Assembly: GCA_902569405.1 (NCBI GenBank)
Contig: CACFTX010000001.1
Coordinates: forward strand, 434,001-498,000
Source: an uncultured Pelagibacteraceae bacterium
GTDB lineage: Bacteria; Pseudomonadota; Alphaproteobacteria; Pelagibacterales; Pelagibacteraceae
Direction of reading: 5' to 3'
DNA: 64,000 nt
The notes beneath the pieces are model-generated. The model was not told where the DNA came from and ran no database searches. It saw only the letters and a program-made list of their open reading frames with translations. Shown one piece after another: positions 1-8,503 of the stretch. The position numbers and the translations under genes were made by a program. Each line of letters opens with the position of its first letter. Position 1 is the stretch's first letter.

Positions 1-107
1 ATTATGATAAAAACTTTAAGAATAGTTTCGGAGTGATTATGGATGATGTTGCAGCTGGATTATATGTTGTAGCTATTCTTGTATTATATATGGTTTTTAC
101 TTCATGA
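1..107 (+). CDS. pgpA: PgpA, phosphatidylglycerophosphatase A (3' end only)
   Basis: The open frame entering from the left edge (first complete codon at position 3) ends in TGA at 105-107 and gives 34 C-terminal residues. They contain GVIMDDVAAGLY followed by a hydrophobic segment, which matches the C-terminal signature of PgpA (an acidic pair inside a G-x-x-x-DD-x-x-AG-x-Y block). PgpA dephosphorylates phosphatidylglycerophosphate to phosphatidylglycerol at the inner membrane. The stop codon overlaps the start of the next gene (ATGA at 104-107), so the two are probably translationally coupled. The rest of the gene is outside the window, so the identification rests on this short tail. Confidence 0.8.
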   Translation, partial: YDKNFKNSFGVIMDDVAAGLYVVAILVLYMVFTS

Positions 108-577
108 AAAAACTTTCTCAAAAAATTGTTAGATTATTAAAAAAAAAGAGACTTAAAATTTCCTTTGCTGAATCTTGTACGGGTGGTTTACTTTCTAGCG
201 CAATAACTTCAATTAGTGGTTCTTCCAAAGTTTTTACGCTTGGATTAGTCACCTATTCTAATCAATCTAAAATAAATACACTTAAAGTTCAAAAAAAAAT
301 AATAATGAAACATGGTGCTGTGAGCTATGAAACTTGTTTATCTATGGTAAAAAATTTAAATAGAATTAGTAAAACAAATATATCCGTATCTGTAACTGGA
401 ATTGCAGGACCTAAAGGTGGAACCAAACAAAAACCAGTTGGTTTAGTGTTTATTGGTATTAAAAAAGGTAACAAAACATTAGTTAAAAAGTACTTATTTA
501 AAAATAAGAAAAGATCCTCAATTCAAGGAACCACGGTTAATAAGGCTTTAAATTTAATTTTAAGTTTTCTTAAATAG
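104..577 (+). CDS. pncC: CinA C-terminal domain protein, nicotinamide-nucleotide amidohydrolase
   Basis: The 157-residue protein is the stand-alone CinA C-terminal domain, which in characterised members deamidates nicotinamide mononucleotide to nicotinate mononucleotide in pyridine nucleotide salvage. Visible signatures are FAESCTGG at residues 21-28, followed by a long Ser/Gly-rich helix region, and VTGIAGPKGG near residue 98. The length is normal for PncC; the N-terminal MoCF-like domain of full CinA is absent, as in most alphaproteobacteria. It overlaps pgpA by 4 nt and converges on ratA with an 18-nt tail overlap (560-577), so the two opposing transcripts share their 3' ends. Confidence 0.92.
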   Translation: MKKLSQKIVRLLKKKRLKISFAESCTGGLLSSAITSISGSSKVFTLGLVTYSNQSKINTLKVQKKIIMKHGAVSYETCLSMVKNLNRISKTNISVSVTGIAGPKGGTKQKPVGLVFIGIKKGNKTLVKKYLFKNKKRSSIQGTTVNKALNLILSFLK

Positions 578-1009
578 TTCTTCTGCTCTTTTTTGAAAAG
601 CATCAGCTATTTTATCTAAACCAAATTGAAAAGATTTAGTCATAACTATATTTAAAAATCGATTTTTTAATTCAAAATCAACCTCAAATGAAACTTCTGT
701 AATTTTATTCTCTTCTTTAAATTGCCATTTATTTTCTAAATATTTTAAAGGTCCATCAAGATTAGTTACATAAATAGAGTCTTCTTTTTTATTAAATTTA
801 ACATCACTTTTATAGGTGTCTTTAAAGGGTCCTTTTCCGATGGTTAAATCGGCAACTATTAATAAAAGATCACCCTGCTCTTTTTTTTCATGTATTTTTG
901 CATCTAAGCAAAATGGAACAAAAATCGGATATTTTTCTATATCAAGAACTAAATTTATTAATTGATTTTTGGAACAATTAATAAATCTTTTAACTGATGC
1001 TTTGGGCAT
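560..1009 (-). CDS. RatA/Coq10-family START-domain protein (polyketide cyclase-like)
   Basis: The 149-residue single-domain protein belongs to the RatA/COQ10 branch of the START/polyketide-cyclase fold. The family-typical block [10 protein letters not shown] is at residues 25-34, and the C-terminal amphipathic helix region ([17 protein letters not shown]) closes the domain. Yeast and mitochondrial homologues bind ubiquinone and support electron transfer; E. coli RatA was described as acting on 70S assembly, so the function in this organism is open. In alphaproteobacteria this gene follows lipA, as here, and it overlaps the lipA 3' end by 20 nt. Location beside lipoate and respiration genes fits the quinone-binding role better than the toxin role, but that is inference. 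Confidence 0.85.
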   Translation of the reverse strand: MPKASVKRFINCSKNQLINLVLDIEKYPIFVPFCLDAKIHEKKEQGDLLLIVADLTIGKGPFKDTYKSDVKFNKKEDSIYVTNLDGPLKYLENKWQFKEENKITEVSFEVDFELKNRFLNIVMTKSFQFGLDKIADAFQKRAEELFKKT

Positions 1010-1928
1010 TAGTTGAATTTATTCTATTTATTTGAAGTTTGGCAAAATCTTCATCTGCATGGTAAGAAGATCTTGTTAACGGCGATGAAGAAACTAATAA
1101 AAAACCTTTTGATTTAGCAATACTTTCTAATTCCTGAAATTCTTCTGGATTATAATATCTATCTAAAGGATGGTGTTTAACAGATGGTTGCAAATATTGT
1201 CCTATTGTTAAAAAATCAACGTCCGCAGATTTTAAATCATCCATAACTTGTAAAATTTCATCTTTATTTTCCCCTAAACCAACCATCAATCCTGATTTAG
1301 TAAAAATATTTTTATCTATTTTTTTTGCATTTTTTAAAAGTTCAAGTGAATCAAAATATCTAGATCCTGGTCTAACTTTTCTATAAAGCCCAGGAACTGT
1401 TTCTATATTATGATTAAAAACATCAGGTTTAGCTTCTATAACTTTTTTATATGAATCGCCTTTTCTTAAAAAATCTGGAGTTAAAACTTCTATAGTTGTA
1501 TTTGGATTATTTTTTCTTGTTTCTTTTATTACTTTAGCAAAATGATTTGCTCCACCATCATCAAGATCGTCTCTATCTACTGACGTAATAACAGCATGTC
1601 TTAAATTTAATTTTTTAACTGCATTTGCAATTTTTAATGGCTCTAGACGGTCAAGAGGTTTTGGTTTACCAGTTATAACATCACAAAAAGCACATGCTCT
1701 AGTACATGTATTTCCCATAATTAGAAAAGTTGCATGTTTCTTGCTCCAACACTCGGCAATATTTGGACAGTTGGCTTCTTGGCAAACTGTTTTTAGATTA
1801 TATTGATTTACAATAGTTTTTGTTAAAAAAAACTCTTGGCTGTTTGTAAGTTTTGATCGTATCCAGCTTGGTTTTTTTTTAATTGGATTAATAGGTTTGT
1901 TAACTTTTTCAGGGTGTCTAGTTATCAT
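990..1928 (-). CDS. lipA: Lipoyl synthase
   Basis: The 312-residue radical-SAM enzyme inserts two sulfurs into octanoyl groups on the E2/H-protein lipoyl domains. Both iron-sulfur cluster motifs are intact: the auxiliary-cluster cysteines C49, C54 and C60 ([12 protein letters not shown]) and the radical-SAM cysteines C75, C79 and C82 (CTRACAFC). The late motif [12 protein letters not shown] contains the RSSY element whose serine ligates the auxiliary cluster. Length is typical. The ATG at 1926-1928 overlaps the end of ftsB by 11 nt; in many other alphaproteobacteria pdhA-pdhB-pdhC-lpd lie at this junction, and they are absent here. Confidence 0.97.
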   Translation of the reverse strand: MITRHPEKVNKPINPIKKKPSWIRSKLTNSQEFFLTKTIVNQYNLKTVCQEANCPNIAECWSKKHATFLIMGNTCTRACAFCDVITGKPKPLDRLEPLKIANAVKKLNLRHAVITSVDRDDLDDGGANHFAKVIKETRKNNPNTTIEVLTPDFLRKGDSYKKVIEAKPDVFNHNIETVPGLYRKVRPGSRYFDSLELLKNAKKIDKNIFTKSGLMVGLGENKDEILQVMDDLKSADVDFLTIGQYLQPSVKHHPLDRYYNPEEFQELESIAKSKGFLLVSSSPLTRSSYHADEDFAKLQINRINSTNAQSIS

Positions 1929-2220
1929 TGTTTTTAATTATATAAACTGTCTCGTCTTTTTTTCCTAGCAAAAATTTGTCACGTATAAGAAATTCTATAT
2001 AATCTAAATCTAAATTATCAGTAAGTAATGAATTTTTTGTTTCTAATTTTTTTATTTTAGAAACAAGTTCAGTTTCTTCTTTTTTTAAACTTTCAAGATA
2101 ATTTTTTTTTTTTAAATATGAAAAAAAACCTCTTTCACCACCCAAAAGACTAATTAGAAAATAAAGAATAAAAAAAATTGATATTAGTAGAAAGTAATTT
2201 TTTTTTATTTTCTCCAACAT
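1918..2220 (-). CDS. ftsB: FtsB/DivIC-family septum formation initiator
   Basis: The 100-residue bitopic membrane protein has one transmembrane segment at about residues 8-27, a GERGFFSY turn right after it, a Lys/Glu-rich coiled coil from about 40 to 70, and a C-terminal [18 protein letters not shown] block typical of the DivIC/FtsB family. FtsB joins FtsL and FtsQ in the divisome and helps activate septal peptidoglycan synthesis. The gene starts one base into the eno stop codon (TAATG), a strong sign of an operon, and follows eno as in other alphaproteobacteria. The coding strand carries a run of 12 A at the LKKKN codons, a possible slippage site. Confidence 0.88.
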   Translation of the reverse strand: MLEKIKKNYFLLISIFFILYFLISLLGGERGFFSYLKKKNYLESLKKEETELVSKIKKLETKNSLLTDNLDLDYIEFLIRDKFLLGKKDETVYIIKNNDN

Positions 2221-3476
2221 TAATGAATTTTATTCATTTTAGCTTTTTTTCCTAATTCTTCTTCTATCCTAAGTAATTGGTTATATTTTGCAACTCTTTC
2301 GGATCTTGATAAAGAGCCTGTTTTAATTTGACTAGAATTTGTTCCTACAGCTAAATCTGCAATAAATGTATCTTCACTATCACCCGATCTATGAGAAATT
2401 ATTGTTTCGTAACCAATTGTTTGAGCAAACTTAATAACTTCTAAAGTTTCTGAAACAGTGCCTATTTGGTTAAGTTTGATCAAAATAGCATTTGATGAAT
2501 TATTCAAAAAGCCTTTTTTTAACCTTTCAAGGTTTGTTACGTACAAGTCGTCACCAACAATTTGAGTTTTTTTAATAGAATTCATTAATCTATTCCATGA
2601 TAACCAATCATTTTCAGAAAATGGATCTTCTATTGATTTAATTTTATATTTATTAATAATTTTAATATAATTTTTTATGGATTTTTCAACACTTTCAAAT
2701 TTCTTTGAGTGTATTGAATAAAGGTTCTTCTTAAACAATTCATTAGCAGCAACATCAAGACAAATACATACATCTCTGCCATTTTTAAATCCTGAATTAT
2801 TTATTGCTTTTACAATTAAATCTAAAGCATCTTCATTTCTACTAATCATTGGTGCAAAACCACCTTCGTCACCAACAGAAGTGGATAATCCTTTTTTTTT
2901 AATTAAACTTTTTAAATTATGAATTACTAAAAAGGAAATTCTTAAAGCTTCCGAAAAACTTTTGGCTTTATCAGGTCTAATCATAAATTCTTGAATTCTT
3001 AATCCATTATTTGCATGAGCTCCTCCATTAATTATATTCATCAATGGATAAGGTAGTTTAAAATCTTTTTTTACCAAAAAGGTTTTGTATAAAGGAACTC
3101 TTTTTAACTTAGCAGAAAGCTTCTTGACTGCCATTGAAACTGATAAAATTGCATTTGCACCAAGTTTAGTCTTTTGTTTTGTTCCATCTAAATTTATTAA
3201 TAATGAATCAATTTTTTCTTGATTTTGGACATTTTGGTTTTTAAGCTTTTTTGAAATTATTTTATTTACCAAACTTACAGAATTAAGAACACTTTTACCT
3301 AAATACTTTTTATTATTCTTGTCTCTTTTTTCAAAGGCTTCATATGTGCCTGTTGATGCACCAGAAGGGCAAATCGCAGACGAACTAATATTTTTAGAAA
3401 ATACTTCAGCCTCTATTGTTGGGTTTCCTCTGCTGTCAAAAACTTGACGTGCTATAACCTTTGATATTTTGCTCAT
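2220..3476 (-). CDS. eno: Enolase
   Basis: The 418-residue cytosolic enzyme interconverts 2-phosphoglycerate and phosphoenolpyruvate and in many bacteria also associates with RNA degradosomes. Seen in the sequence: an N-terminal ARQVFDSRGNPTIEAEV block, the substrate loop SGASTG at 38-43, GDEGGFAP near residue 201 with the catalytic Glu, the metal-binding acid in SIEDPF, and the SHRSGDSEDTFIADL signature near 362. It lies between kdsA (adjacent, no gap) and ftsB (1-nt overlap). Slightly shorter than the usual 425-430 residues, with no missing motif. Confidence 0.98.
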   Translation of the reverse strand: MSKISKVIARQVFDSRGNPTIEAEVFSKNISSSAICPSGASTGTYEAFEKRDKNNKKYLGKSVLNSVSLVNKIISKKLKNQNVQNQEKIDSLLINLDGTKQKTKLGANAILSVSMAVKKLSAKLKRVPLYKTFLVKKDFKLPYPLMNIINGGAHANNGLRIQEFMIRPDKAKSFSEALRISFLVIHNLKSLIKKKGLSTSVGDEGGFAPMISRNEDALDLIVKAINNSGFKNGRDVCICLDVAANELFKKNLYSIHSKKFESVEKSIKNYIKIINKYKIKSIEDPFSENDWLSWNRLMNSIKKTQIVGDDLYVTNLERLKKGFLNNSSNAILIKLNQIGTVSETLEVIKFAQTIGYETIISHRSGDSEDTFIADLAVGTNSSQIKTGSLSRSERVAKYNQLLRIEEELGKKAKMNKIH

Positions 3477-4301
3477 TTAATTTTTTATCAAATTATCTAT
3501 TTCAGAAATTTGCTTGAGTAAATTTTCTAATTTATCTAAAGGAACCATGTTAGGACCATCAGACGGAGCGTTATCTGGGTCTTGATGTGTTTCAATAAAA
3601 ACACCAGCAACTCCAACTGCCACAGCAGCTCTTGCCAGATATTCTACAAACTCTCTTTGTCCACCACTTTTTTCTCCAAGTCCACCAGGTTGTTGAACAG
3701 AATGTGTTGCATCAAAAATTACTGGGTAGCCATTTTTTGCCATTATAGGTAATGAACGCATATCAGATACCAAAGTATTGTATCCAAAGCTTGCACCTCT
3801 TTCAGTTACTAAAATATTATTATTGCCAGAGTCTGAAATTTTTTTAGTTACATTAACCATATCCCATGGTGCTAAAAACTGTCCTTTCTTCACATTTATA
3901 ATTTTATTAGTTTTTGCTGCTGCAACTAGTAAGTCAGTTTGCCTACAAAGAAATGCTGGAATTTGTAAAATATCGACATGTTTAGCCACAACTGAACACT
4001 GATCAATATTATGGACGTCTGTCAAAATTGGCACATTTAATTCTTTTTTAATCTTATCAAAAATGGGTAACGATTTATCTAAGCCAGCACCTCTTTTTCC
4101 TTTAATGCTAGTTCTATTGGCCTTATCAAATGAAGTTTTGTAGATAAAACCAATATTAAATTTTGATGTAATTTCTTTAATTTTACCTGCCATGTCCATT
4201 GCATGCTGTTCAGTTTCTAATTGACATGGTCCAGCTATTAAACAGACTTTCTTACCATTTGAAATTTCAATATTGTTGCAGTTTACAGTAATGTTTTTCA
4301 T
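3477..4301 (-). CDS. kdsA: KDO-8-phosphate synthase, probably metal-dependent class
   Basis: The 274-residue enzyme condenses arabinose-5-phosphate with phosphoenolpyruvate to make KDO-8-phosphate for the LPS inner core. AGPCQLET at 23-30 puts a cysteine (C26) where the E. coli enzyme has an asparagine. In the Aquifex-type enzymes a cysteine here is a metal ligand, and the other candidate ligands are visible in [12 protein letters not shown] (His) and [17 protein letters not shown] (Glu, Asp). I therefore read it as the metal-dependent class. It follows pyrG with a 4-nt overlap; the pyrG-kdsA-eno order is conserved in alphaproteobacteria. Confidence 0.96.
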   Translation of the reverse strand: MKNITVNCNNIEISNGKKVCLIAGPCQLETEQHAMDMAGKIKEITSKFNIGFIYKTSFDKANRTSIKGKRGAGLDKSLPIFDKIKKELNVPILTDVHNIDQCSVVAKHVDILQIPAFLCRQTDLLVAAAKTNKIINVKKGQFLAPWDMVNVTKKISDSGNNNILVTERGASFGYNTLVSDMRSLPIMAKNGYPVIFDATHSVQQPGGLGEKSGGQREFVEYLARAAVAVGVAGVFIETHQDPDNAPSDGPNMVPLDKLENLLKQISEIDNLIKN

Positions 4302-5914
4302 CTATGACTTTTTGCAGCTTTGATAAAAGATGAGAATAAAGGATGAGGAGTTAAAGGTCTAGATTTAAATTCAGGATGAAACTGAACACCAATGAACCAT
4401 GGATGGTTTTTAAGTTCAATTATTTCAGGTAATTTGTCATCTGGAGACATTCCTGAAAAAATCATTCCTTTGTTCTCAAATTTATTTTTTAAATTATTAT
4501 TCACTTCGTATCTGTGTCTATGTCTTTCAAATATAGTTTTTGATTTGTATATACTTTGTATCAGTGAATTATGTCTTAATTTAGCTTCATAAATTCCTAA
4601 TCTCATAGTTCCGCCTAAATCTTTGTTTGTTCCTTTTATTAGTTTTCCATTTTTATTCCATTCATTCAATAACCCTATTACTGGATAGCATTTTTTATCT
4701 AATTCACTTGAACCTGCTTTTTTAATTTTTAACGAATTTCTAGCAAATTCAACTACAGCCATTTGCATACCAAAGCAAATTCCTAAAAAAGGTATTTTAT
4801 TTCTTCTAGCATAATTAATAGCTGATATTTTGCCTTCTGTTCCTCTTTTTCCAAATCCACCAGGTATCAAAATGCCTGATATATTTTTTAATATTTTATT
4901 TATTTGATTTGCTTTTAAATTATCAGATTCTATTCTTACTAAATTAACTTTAATACTATTAGCTATTCCACCATGAATTAATGCTTCATCTAATGATTTA
5001 TAAGCATCTTTTAAATTTACGTATTTTCCTATAATTGCAATATTAACTATTTTTTTTGTATCTAGTACTGATCTGGTAATTTTTTTCCATGGCTGCAGGT
5101 TGACTTTTTTTCTTGGTTTTAATTTAAAATATTTTAAAACTTGTTTATCTAACTTTTCATTATAAAAACTAATTGGAGCTTCATATATAGTTCTTACATC
5201 AACGGTTTCTATAACATTCTCAATTGAAACATTACAAAATAATGATATTTTTTTTCTTTGATCTAAAGGTATAGATTTTTGAGATCTACAAACAACTATA
5301 TCGGGTTGTATACCCAAGCTTCTTAATTCTTTTACAGAATGTTGTGTTGGTTTTGTTTTAATTTCGTCAGATGATTTTAAAAAAGGAACAAGGGTTAAAT
5401 GAATAAATAAACTTTTGCTTTTCCCTACTTCATTTGAAAACTGCCTTATCGCTTCAACAAAAGGCAAACTTTCTATATCACCAACTGTACCACCTATTTC
5501 ACAAATAACAAAATCTTCATTAGTTATATCTCCTTTAATAAATTCTTTTATTCTATCCGTAACATGAGGTATTACCTGAACAGTTTTTCCTAAATACTTA
5601 CCTTTACGTTCTTTCTTAATTATATCACTATAAATTTTTCCTGTTGTAATGTTGTCAGATTTTTTAGCAGATATATTTGTAAATCTTTCATAGTGGCCCA
5701 GGTCTAAATCAGTTTCAGCACCATCATCGGTAACAAAAACTTCACCATGTTGAAATGGGCTCATTGTTCCAGGATCAACATTTAAATATGGATCCATTTT
5801 TCTTACTCTTACTTTATAACCTTGTGATTTTAAAAGATAAGCTAAGGATGCTGAAGAGAGACCTTTTCCTAGTGATGAAACCACGCCGCCAGTGACAAAT
5901 ATATATCGCGCCAT
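4298..5914 (-). CDS. pyrG: CTP synthase
   Basis: The 538-residue two-domain enzyme aminates UTP to CTP using glutamine. The N-terminal synthetase domain begins [19 protein letters not shown] (P-loop region, residues 7-25) and keeps the [22 protein letters not shown] block. The C-terminal class-I glutamine amidotransferase domain has the nucleophile in GICFGMQM and the His/Glu of HPEF near the end. Length is normal. It overlaps kdsA by 4 nt and follows secG after a 40-nt gap that may carry its own weak promoter. Confidence 0.98.
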   Translation of the reverse strand: MARYIFVTGGVVSSLGKGLSSASLAYLLKSQGYKVRVRKMDPYLNVDPGTMSPFQHGEVFVTDDGAETDLDLGHYERFTNISAKKSDNITTGKIYSDIIKKERKGKYLGKTVQVIPHVTDRIKEFIKGDITNEDFVICEIGGTVGDIESLPFVEAIRQFSNEVGKSKSLFIHLTLVPFLKSSDEIKTKPTQHSVKELRSLGIQPDIVVCRSQKSIPLDQRKKISLFCNVSIENVIETVDVRTIYEAPISFYNEKLDKQVLKYFKLKPRKKVNLQPWKKITRSVLDTKKIVNIAIIGKYVNLKDAYKSLDEALIHGGIANSIKVNLVRIESDNLKANQINKILKNISGILIPGGFGKRGTEGKISAINYARRNKIPFLGICFGMQMAVVEFARNSLKIKKAGSSELDKKCYPVIGLLNEWNKNGKLIKGTNKDLGGTMRLGIYEAKLRHNSLIQSIYKSKTIFERHRHRYEVNNNLKNKFENKGMIFSGMSPDDKLPEIIELKNHPWFIGVQFHPEFKSRPLTPHPLFSSFIKAAKSHR

Positions 5915-5954
5915 GGAATTATGTTATAGCCGATATATTTAAAATTGAAAACTA

Positions 5955-6257
5955 TTAATTATTACTTTCAGGAATTTCAGGTTGATCATCACTATTTTCT
6001 TCAATTTTATCAATAACTGATGTGGATGACACAATACCTTCTCTTGAAATTATTGTGAGACTAAGGCTACAAATTATAAATAAAGTCGCAACTACAGCAG
6101 TTGCTTTTGTAAAAAAATCACCGGCAGACCTAGAAAACATGAAATTTTCTTGGGAAACTCCAATTCCTAAGGCTCCACCTTCTGATTTTTGAATCAAAAC
6201 TAAAACAACTAAGATAATTGCAAATATGATGTTAAGAACAAGCAATATATTTTCCAT
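5955..6257 (-). CDS. secG: SecG, preprotein translocase subunit
   Basis: The 100-residue membrane protein has the SecG layout: a hydrophobic helix at about 2-20, the polar motif LIQKSEGGALGIGVSQENFMFSR, a second helix at about 50-68 and an acidic tail. SecG assists SecYE during SecA-driven protein export across the inner membrane. It sits 5 nt after tpiA and before pyrG, an arrangement common in alphaproteobacteria. Confidence 0.93.
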   Translation of the reverse strand: MENILLVLNIIFAIILVVLVLIQKSEGGALGIGVSQENFMFSRSAGDFFTKATAVVATLFIICSLSLTIISREGIVSSTSVIDKIEENSDDQPEIPESNN

Positions 6258-6262
6258 GACTG

Positions 6263-7015
6263 TTAAATAATAGTTTTTTCAACTATATCAATAAAATTTT
6301 TTGCCTTTTGTGATGCGCCGCCTACTAAAAAACCATCAATTGCTTTAATGGTGACTAAATTTTCAACATTTTTTGAATTAACAGAGCCTCCATATAAAAC
6401 TTTAGGATTTTTTACTTTAAGGTGTTTTTTTAAAACATTTTTTATAAAAGTTATATTTTTATCAAGATCATCGATTTTAGGAATAACTCCAGTACCAATT
6501 GACCAGACAGGTTCATAAGCTATTAAGATTTTATTTAAGTTTTTAATTTTAAACAAACCTTTGATGATTTGTTGGTGCAAAATTTTATTAGTAAGTTTTC
6601 TTTTTTTTTGTATTAATGTTTCACCTATACAAAAAATTACTTTTAAATTGCTTTTTATAGATGATTTGATTTTTTTGTTTATCTCATCATTGGTTTCTCC
6701 TGCTAATCTGTTTTCTGAATGGCCAATGATAACATAATTTGATCCAATTTTTTTTAACATTGTCGGACTTATGGATCCTGTAAACGGTCCATTTAAAATT
6801 TCATAATGACAATTTTGTGCACCAAGTTCAATTTTGGTTTTTTTTAATTTTTTGGAAAAAGAGTCTAACAACGTATAAGGAGGGCAATAAATTATCTTAA
6901 TTTTTTTTTTTTTGTATTTTTTTGAAAATTTAATAACTCTATTCAATGAATTAAGGGATTTTAAATCACCATACATTTTCCAATTCGCAATAAAGTACAT
7001 ATATTTATTTGTCAT
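6263..7015 (-). CDS. tpiA: Triose-phosphate isomerase
   Basis: The 250-residue TIM-barrel enzyme interconverts dihydroxyacetone phosphate and glyceraldehyde-3-phosphate. It has ANWKMYGD near residue 10 (catalytic Lys), IGHSENR with the catalytic His, AYEPVWSIGTG with the catalytic Glu, and the phosphate-binding LYGGSVN and GGAS segments. The first Arg of the usual HSERR is Asn here. The codons for a run of lysines (YKKKKIK) form an uninterrupted stretch of 13 A on the coding strand (6901-6913). It is the first gene of the minus-strand block and diverges from the ppiD-like gene across a 60-bp spacer. Confidence 0.97.
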   Translation of the reverse strand: MTNKYMYFIANWKMYGDLKSLNSLNRVIKFSKKYKKKKIKIIYCPPYTLLDSFSKKLKKTKIELGAQNCHYEILNGPFTGSISPTMLKKIGSNYVIIGHSENRLAGETNDEINKKIKSSIKSNLKVIFCIGETLIQKKRKLTNKILHQQIIKGLFKIKNLNKILIAYEPVWSIGTGVIPKIDDLDKNITFIKNVLKKHLKVKNPKVLYGGSVNSKNVENLVTIKAIDGFLVGGASQKAKNFIDIVEKTII

Positions 7016-7028
7016 AATGAAAATTTTA

Positions 7029-7053
7029 ATCTATAGGTTTGTCTTTTATAGAT
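7029..7053. promoter_or_regulatory. Candidate divergent promoter pair between tpiA and ppiD-like gene
   Basis: The 60-bp divergent spacer contains ATCTATA at 7029-7035 and TATAGAT at 7047-7053, an inverted repeat of 7 bp. Each strand therefore presents a TATAGAT -10-like hexamer pointing towards its own gene. No convincing -35 hexamer was found for either. The divergent gene arrangement requires promoters here, but assignment to these sites is inference. Confidence 0.35.
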
Positions 7054-7075
7054 CAATAAATTTAAAAAAACGACA

Positions 7076-8503
7076 ATGTTAAATAGTATTAGAAAATTTT
7101 CAAAAACCTTCTTTGCTAAGATAATTTTAGTAATAATGATAATACCTTTTGTGCTATGGGGTATGGGTGGTGTGTTTACAAGTGGCAACACAAATAATGT
7201 AGTTAAGATAAATAATAAAAATATTTCGACTCAGGATTTTATGGATTTTTTAAATACGGCAAATATTGATGTTGAGGCTATTAGAGAGAATTTAGATAAT
7301 AATGTTCTTGAACAATTAATTTCAAATCTGGTTTCAAAAGAAATATTGAAATTTGAAGTTGAAAATTTAAATCTATCAATCTCTGAAAATGCATTAGCAC
7401 AAAATATTAAAAAAAACCCAAATTTTCAGGATGATAATGATAAATTTTCAAGAATTAAATATGAAAAATTTTTACTTAGCAATAATTTAACAGCTGCTCA
7501 ATTTGAAATGAGTTTAAAAAAAAATGAATTAGAAAAAAAATTATTTTATTATATCGGAGGTGGTATTAAATCACCTTTTTTTATAACAAATAAAATTTTT
7601 AAAGAGCAAGAATCTAAAATAAATTTAGATTATATAAATTTAAATAAAGCATATCTAAGTAAAAACGATATTACTGAAAAAAATATAGAGAATTTTATTA
7701 ATGAAAATTCTGAAGAATTGAAAGAAGAATATATTAATTTTTCATATATAAAGATTTCTCCAAAAAATCTACTCGGAACAGATGAATACAATGAAATCTT
7801 TTTTAATAAGATAGATGAAATTGAAAATAAAATACTAAATGGGGAAAAAATTACAAATATTGCATCTACCTACAATTTAAAACTCATTAATAAAGATAAT
7901 TATATAAAAAATGAAAATAGTAACACTATAGAAAAAAAAATTTACGAATTAAAAGATAATAAAATTGAATTGTTTGATGAAGGAAATTTTTATGTACTAT
8001 ATCAAATCAATAAAGTTGATAAAATTTTACCTAAATCTAACAACAAAGAATTTAAAAATAAAATTACAGAACTTTTATATCAAAAAAACAAATATGAATT
8101 TAACAAAAAAATATTAGAACAGATAGGCAAAAAGGAATTTAATCAAAAAGATTTTGAAGATTTAAGTGCTAAGAATTCAATAAAGGTGGAAAAGATTCTG
8201 ATAAATTCAGTAAATGATGATAAAAAATTTACCGAAGACTCTGTTAAATTGATTTATTCTTTACCACAAAAATCTTTTACATTGCTAAGTGATGACTTGG
8301 ACAACATATATTTAGTAAAAATTGTTAAAATTGATGCAAAAAATATTACAAAAAAATCAAACAAGTTTAAAAATTTTGACAACCAAGGTAAAATAAAATT
8401 AAGAGAACAAATGTATTCATCTTATGATAACTCTTTAACTAACAAGTATGAAGTTAATATCAATCAAAAAACTCTTGAAAGAGTTAAAAATTATTTTAAA
8501 TGA
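7076..8503 (+). CDS. ppiD: SurA_N/PpiD-like membrane-anchored periplasmic chaperone, shortened
   Basis: The 475-residue protein opens with a PpiD-like head: MLNSIRKFSKTFFAKI, then one transmembrane anchor at about 14-33 ending FVLWGMGGVF, then VVKINNKNISTQDFMDFLN, which matches the SurA N-terminal domain. PpiD is an inner-membrane-anchored periplasmic chaperone at the Sec exit. Full-length PpiD is usually above 600 residues and carries a parvulin core; I see no clear parvulin motif, and the C-terminal half is very Lys/Asn-rich. It may be a non-catalytic chaperone. It overlaps trpE by 4 nt and heads the trp operon, a linkage known in other alphaproteobacteria. Confidence 0.75.
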   Translation: MLNSIRKFSKTFFAKIILVIMIIPFVLWGMGGVFTSGNTNNVVKINNKNISTQDFMDFLNTANIDVEAIRENLDNNVLEQLISNLVSKEILKFEVENLNLSISENALAQNIKKNPNFQDDNDKFSRIKYEKFLLSNNLTAAQFEMSLKKNELEKKLFYYIGGGIKSPFFITNKIFKEQESKINLDYINLNKAYLSKNDITEKNIENFINENSEELKEEYINFSYIKISPKNLLGTDEYNEIFFNKIDEIENKILNGEKITNIASTYNLKLINKDNYIKNENSNTIEKKIYELKDNKIELFDEGNFYVLYQINKVDKILPKSNNKEFKNKITELLYQKNKYEFNKKILEQIGKKEFNQKDFEDLSAKNSIKVEKILINSVNDDKKFTEDSVKLIYSLPQKSFTLLSDDLDNIYLVKIVKIDAKNITKKSNKFKNFDNQGKIKLREQMYSSYDNSLTNKYEVNINQKTLERVKNYFK

